Notes under the pieces: model-generated | The model's database searches: none | What the model was told of the DNA's origin: nothing | Seen by the model: only the letters and a program-made list of their open reading frames with translations | From: CAZHZT01 sp964537285 | GTDB taxonomy: Bacteria > Bacteroidota > Bacteroidia > Chitinophagales > Saprospiraceae | Direction: 5' to 3' | Assembly: GCA_964537285.1 (NCBI GenBank) | Contig: CAZHZT010000063.1 | Coordinates: 1-32,902 of the forward strand | Length of the DNA stretch: 32,902 nucleotides | Part shown: in pieces, positions 31,627 through 32,902 of the stretch | How the letters are laid out: each line of letters begins with the position of its first letter | How positions within the stretch are numbered: position 1 is the stretch's first letter | Program-made: the position numbers and the translations under genes

Positions 31627-31683
31627 CCTGTGTGTGGAGCCGAGTGAACAAAGGCGCTTGCCTAATAAGCAAGCATACACAGG
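31627..31683 (+). tRNA. tRNA-like RNA without a T arm (Ser-like D arm, anticodon loop CTAATAA)
   Basis: CCTGTGT (31627-31633) pairs perfectly with ACACAGG (31677-31683). Between them is a Ser/Leu-type D arm (GAGCCGAGTGAACAAAGGC) and a 6-bp anticodon stem GCTTGC/GCAAGC with 7-nt loop CTAATAA, formally anticodon AAT. Only two nucleotides separate the anticodon stem from the 3' acceptor strand, so the T arm is missing. The body looks like tRNA-Ser(GCT), whose loop is usually CTGCTAA. Could be a deleted pseudogene. Confidence 0.4.
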
Positions 31684-31692
31684 TTTTGTAAA

Positions 31693-31764
31693 GGTTCTTT
31701 AGCATAATGGTAATGCGGCTGACTGTTAATCAGCGAGATTTGGGTTCAAGTCCCAAGGGAACCT
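31693..31764 (+). tRNA. tRNA-Asn(GTT)
   Basis: 72 nt, well formed. Acceptor GGTTCTT with GGGAACC, D stem GCAT/ATGC with GG in the loop, anticodon arm GCTGA-CTGTTAA-TCAGC, T arm TTGGG-TTCAAGT-CCCAA, discriminator T (unusual; G is common for Asn). Confidence 0.9.
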
Positions 31765-31771
31765 CAAATTT

Positions 31772-31843
31772 TCCGGGGAAGCATAAAAAGTGATGCACTA
31801 GACTTGTAATCTAGAGAACAGGGGGCAGTACCTTGCGCCGGAG
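31772..31843 (+). tRNA. tRNA-Thr(TGT) lacking the elbow residues
   Basis: 72 nt with all stems: acceptor TCCGGGG with CGCCGGA (one mismatch), D stem GCAT/ATGC, anticodon arm CTAGA-CTTGTAA-TCTAG, T stem CAGGG/CCTTG. The T loop is GGCAGTA instead of TTCRANN and the D loop AAAAAGTG has no GG, so the usual D-loop/T-loop contacts are absent. Confidence 0.65.
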
Positions 31844-31850
31844 CAATATT

Positions 31851-31921
31851 GGAATGTAGCTTAATAGGTAAAGCACCATCCTGATACGATGGGGGATTCA
31901 GATTCGACTTCTGGCATTCCA
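31851..31921 (+). tRNA. tRNA-Ile(GAT)
   Basis: 71 nt. Acceptor GGAATGT with GCATTCC, D arm AGCTTAATAGGTAAAGC, anticodon arm CCATC-CTGATAC-GATGG (GAT), T arm TCAGA-TTCGACT-TCTGG, discriminator A. Confidence 0.8.
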
Positions 31922-31933
31922 ACTAAACAAGCT

Positions 31934-32006
31934 GGGGGCGCATGTACCAAGGCTGGCGAGACTGCTTTGCAAGCAATCTGGAAGGATTCGATTTCCTTCG
32001 CTTCCA
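31934..32006 (+). tRNA. tRNA-Ala(TGC)
   Basis: 73 nt. Acceptor GGGGGCG with CGCTTCC (two G-T pairs), anticodon loop TTTGCAA (TGC) on a stem with one C-A mismatch, T arm AAGGA-TTCGATT-TCCTT, discriminator A. D stem weak. The acceptor lacks the usual G3-U70 identity pair of tRNA-Ala only if pairing is shifted; as drawn G3 pairs with T. Confidence 0.75.
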
Positions 32007-32012
32007 CGACCT

Positions 32013-32084
32013 TCCTTCGAAGCATTGATGGCGATGCACGGGACTTTTAATCCCGGGAACCAAGTTCGATTCTTGGCGGGGGAA
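32013..32084 (+). tRNA. tRNA-Lys(TTT)
   Basis: 72 nt. Acceptor TCCTTCG with CGGGGGA (complete, with G-T pairs), D stem GCAT/ATGC, anticodon arm CGGGA-CTTTTAA-TCCCG, T arm CCAAG-TTCGATT-CTTGG, discriminator A. It is followed by a T run and palindromic element D. Confidence 0.8.
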
Positions 32085-32091
32085 CTTTTTT

Positions 32092-32276
32092 AGGGATTAG
32101 GCAATTAATAAGCTACCCAAATTTTGCGAAGTAATTTTTTTCTCAGGCTAGGCGGAAAACGTAGGCATAACTTGTCCCGAATGCCTTCGGGACCCAAAGG
32201 TACGGCGAGGCTTTCCAACACAGCCTGAGGAAAAAAGGACAAGTAAAATGGGTAGGGTATTATTTTCCTGATCCCT
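32092..32276. repeat. Palindromic element, core type D
   Basis: A 185-bp imperfect palindrome with ends AGGGATTAG and CTGATCCCT and inner arms CTCAGGCT (32142-32149) with AGCCTGAG (32222-32229). The core hairpin GTCCCGA/TCGGGAC (32174-32193) and AGGCATAACTTG (32163-32174) match, inverted, the core at 11931-11980. It follows the last tRNA gene by 7 bp. Confidence 0.75.
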
Positions 32277-32331
32277 TAATCTGTTTATTTTAATAAAGGC
32301 ACAAGTACTTCCTCATTCATCGCAAATTGGT

Positions 32332-32538
32332 TTAGATATTGCGTTCCCATTCTTCCCGGCTTTTCTCTACAGATTCAAGAAGTTGGGAAGCGGTCTCCTT
32401 AGTGATACTCCCAGCCCATTGACGTTTAAGCTCTTTAGTCGAATCATCGACCTTTATCAAACGCAAGATATTTAACTGCTCTAATAAGGCCATAGCTTTA
32501 TCACTAAGCAATTCTACTTTTATGGTGTTACCTACCAT
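32332..32538 (-). CDS. Small antitoxin-like protein, 68 residues
   Basis: A short acidic/basic helical protein: MVGNTIKVELLSDKAMALLE, then QLNILRLIKVDDSTKELKRQ and ESVEKSREEWERNI. The N-terminal beta strand followed by a helix resembles small type II antitoxins, but no family can be named with certainty. A good -7 box (32572-32579) lies 33 bp upstream of the ATG, which supports a real gene. No toxin gene follows on the same strand inside the window. Confidence 0.55.
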   Translation of the reverse strand: MVGNTIKVELLSDKAMALLEQLNILRLIKVDDSTKELKRQWAGSITKETASQLLESVEKSREEWERNI

Positions 32539-32571
32539 ATTTTTAAGTTTTAAAACAATTTAAATTCAATA

Positions 32572-32579
32572 CAAATATA
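32572..32579 (-). promoter_or_regulatory. -7 box of the antitoxin-like gene
   Basis: On the minus strand TATATTTG, full match to TAnnTTTG, 33 bp upstream of the ATG at 32538. Confidence 0.5.
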
Positions 32580-32580
32580 A

Positions 32581-32649
32581 ATGACTAATATAGCGCTACA
32601 GTTCCAACCTGAGGCTCTGGATGATTTCATTTGGTCGGAGTTAATTTAG
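32581..32649 (+). pseudogene. 22-codon stub resembling the start of a RelE/YoeB-type toxin
   Basis: The frame reads MTNIALQFQPEALDDFIWSE plus LI, then TAG. I-x-F-x-PEALDDF-x-W resembles the first strand and helix of Txe/YoeB or RelE toxins. The rest of the gene is missing; REP-like palindromes begin 13 bp later. It could also be chance. Confidence 0.3.
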
Positions 32650-32661
32650 AAAACCCCTAAA

Positions 32662-32892
32662 GCAGGCCGTTAGGCCTGCATGATCGTAGCCCTGGGGCCT
32701 CCCAGGGGTATAAGGATATTAGAGATCAACTTCCTCGTAGCGGAAGCACATCATAAGCTATAGCTCTTGTGTTTTGGGCTACTTCTCAATGTCGTTAGCT
32801 TAATCTTTTTCTTTGCCTGGCGCTTTAGCGCCAGGTGTAATGTTAATATTTACCAGGGCTTTAGCCCATTAATAGCAAAAGGGCTAAAGCCC
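32662..32892. repeat. Cluster of short REP-like palindromes
   Basis: Five palindromes: GCAGGCC/GGCCTGC (32662-32679), CCCTGGG/CCCAGGG (32690-32707), CCTGGCGCT/AGCGCCAGG (32816-32835), GGGCT/AGCCC (32856-32867) and GGGCTAAAGCCC (32881-32892). The last two share the same GGGCT/AGCCC hairpin. Such G/C-rich short palindromes are the form of REP sequences mobilised by RAYT transposases. No gene is visible from 32650 to the window end. Confidence 0.6.
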
Positions 32893-32902
32893 AGCCTGAC
32901 AA

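Overview
The window is chromosomal DNA from a member of the Bacteroidota, probably a Saprospiria- or Chitinophagia-like environmental bacterium. The evidence is a hybrid two-component regulator of HTCS type, two type IX secretion (T9SS) C-terminal sorting domains, a DUF5916 outer-membrane protein, a BlaR1-type protein with plug-like periplasmic repeats, and several -7 boxes of the form TAnnTTTG. The exact genus cannot be read from the sequence.

Layout. 1-2705: the 3' part of a hybrid sensor kinase/response regulator converges on an AAA/DUF4143 ATPase. 2949-5285: a secreted beta-helix protein with a T9SS tail. 5286-6795: repeats and an orphan gene. 6796-9153: an Rpn/PD-(D/E)XK family protein, a CoA-binding protein and a secreted DUF3108/TapB-like protein. 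9175-12031: a repeat-rich stretch with a nonsense-interrupted lipoprotein gene and a YitT-family membrane protein. 12046-15825: a repeat-containing orphan protein, a PagL-like acyloxyacyl hydrolase and L-lactate dehydrogenase. 15992-18048: two exported-protein genes that look decayed. 18535-22751: a DUF4386 membrane protein divergent from a BlaI/BlaR1-type pair with a clear operator-promoter. 23031-28135: a compact four-gene type III restriction-modification cassette (XRE regulator, Mod, a small protein-kinase-like protein, Res), flanked by folded 43-nt direct repeats. 28641-31088: a DUF5916 barrel protein. 31149-32084: a tight array of about nine tRNA or tRNA-like genes, several with degenerate arms. 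32332-32902: a small antitoxin-like gene, a toxin-like stub and a cluster of short REP-like palindromes.

How the parts work together. The RM cassette is the clearest functional system. Its four genes abut or overlap, so Mod, kinase-like protein and Res are probably co-translated, with the XRE protein as regulator. The folded repeats on each side resemble integron attC sites in form and suggest the unit moved as a cassette. BlaI/BlaR1 form a repressor/sensor-protease pair; the BlaI promoter carries two palindromic operators.

The most pervasive unexplained structure is a set of 60-190 bp palindromic elements in nearly every long intergenic gap. They share internal cores (at least four core types) but swap their outer stems. 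Several lie within about 40 bp of a start codon, and one overlaps a stop codon.
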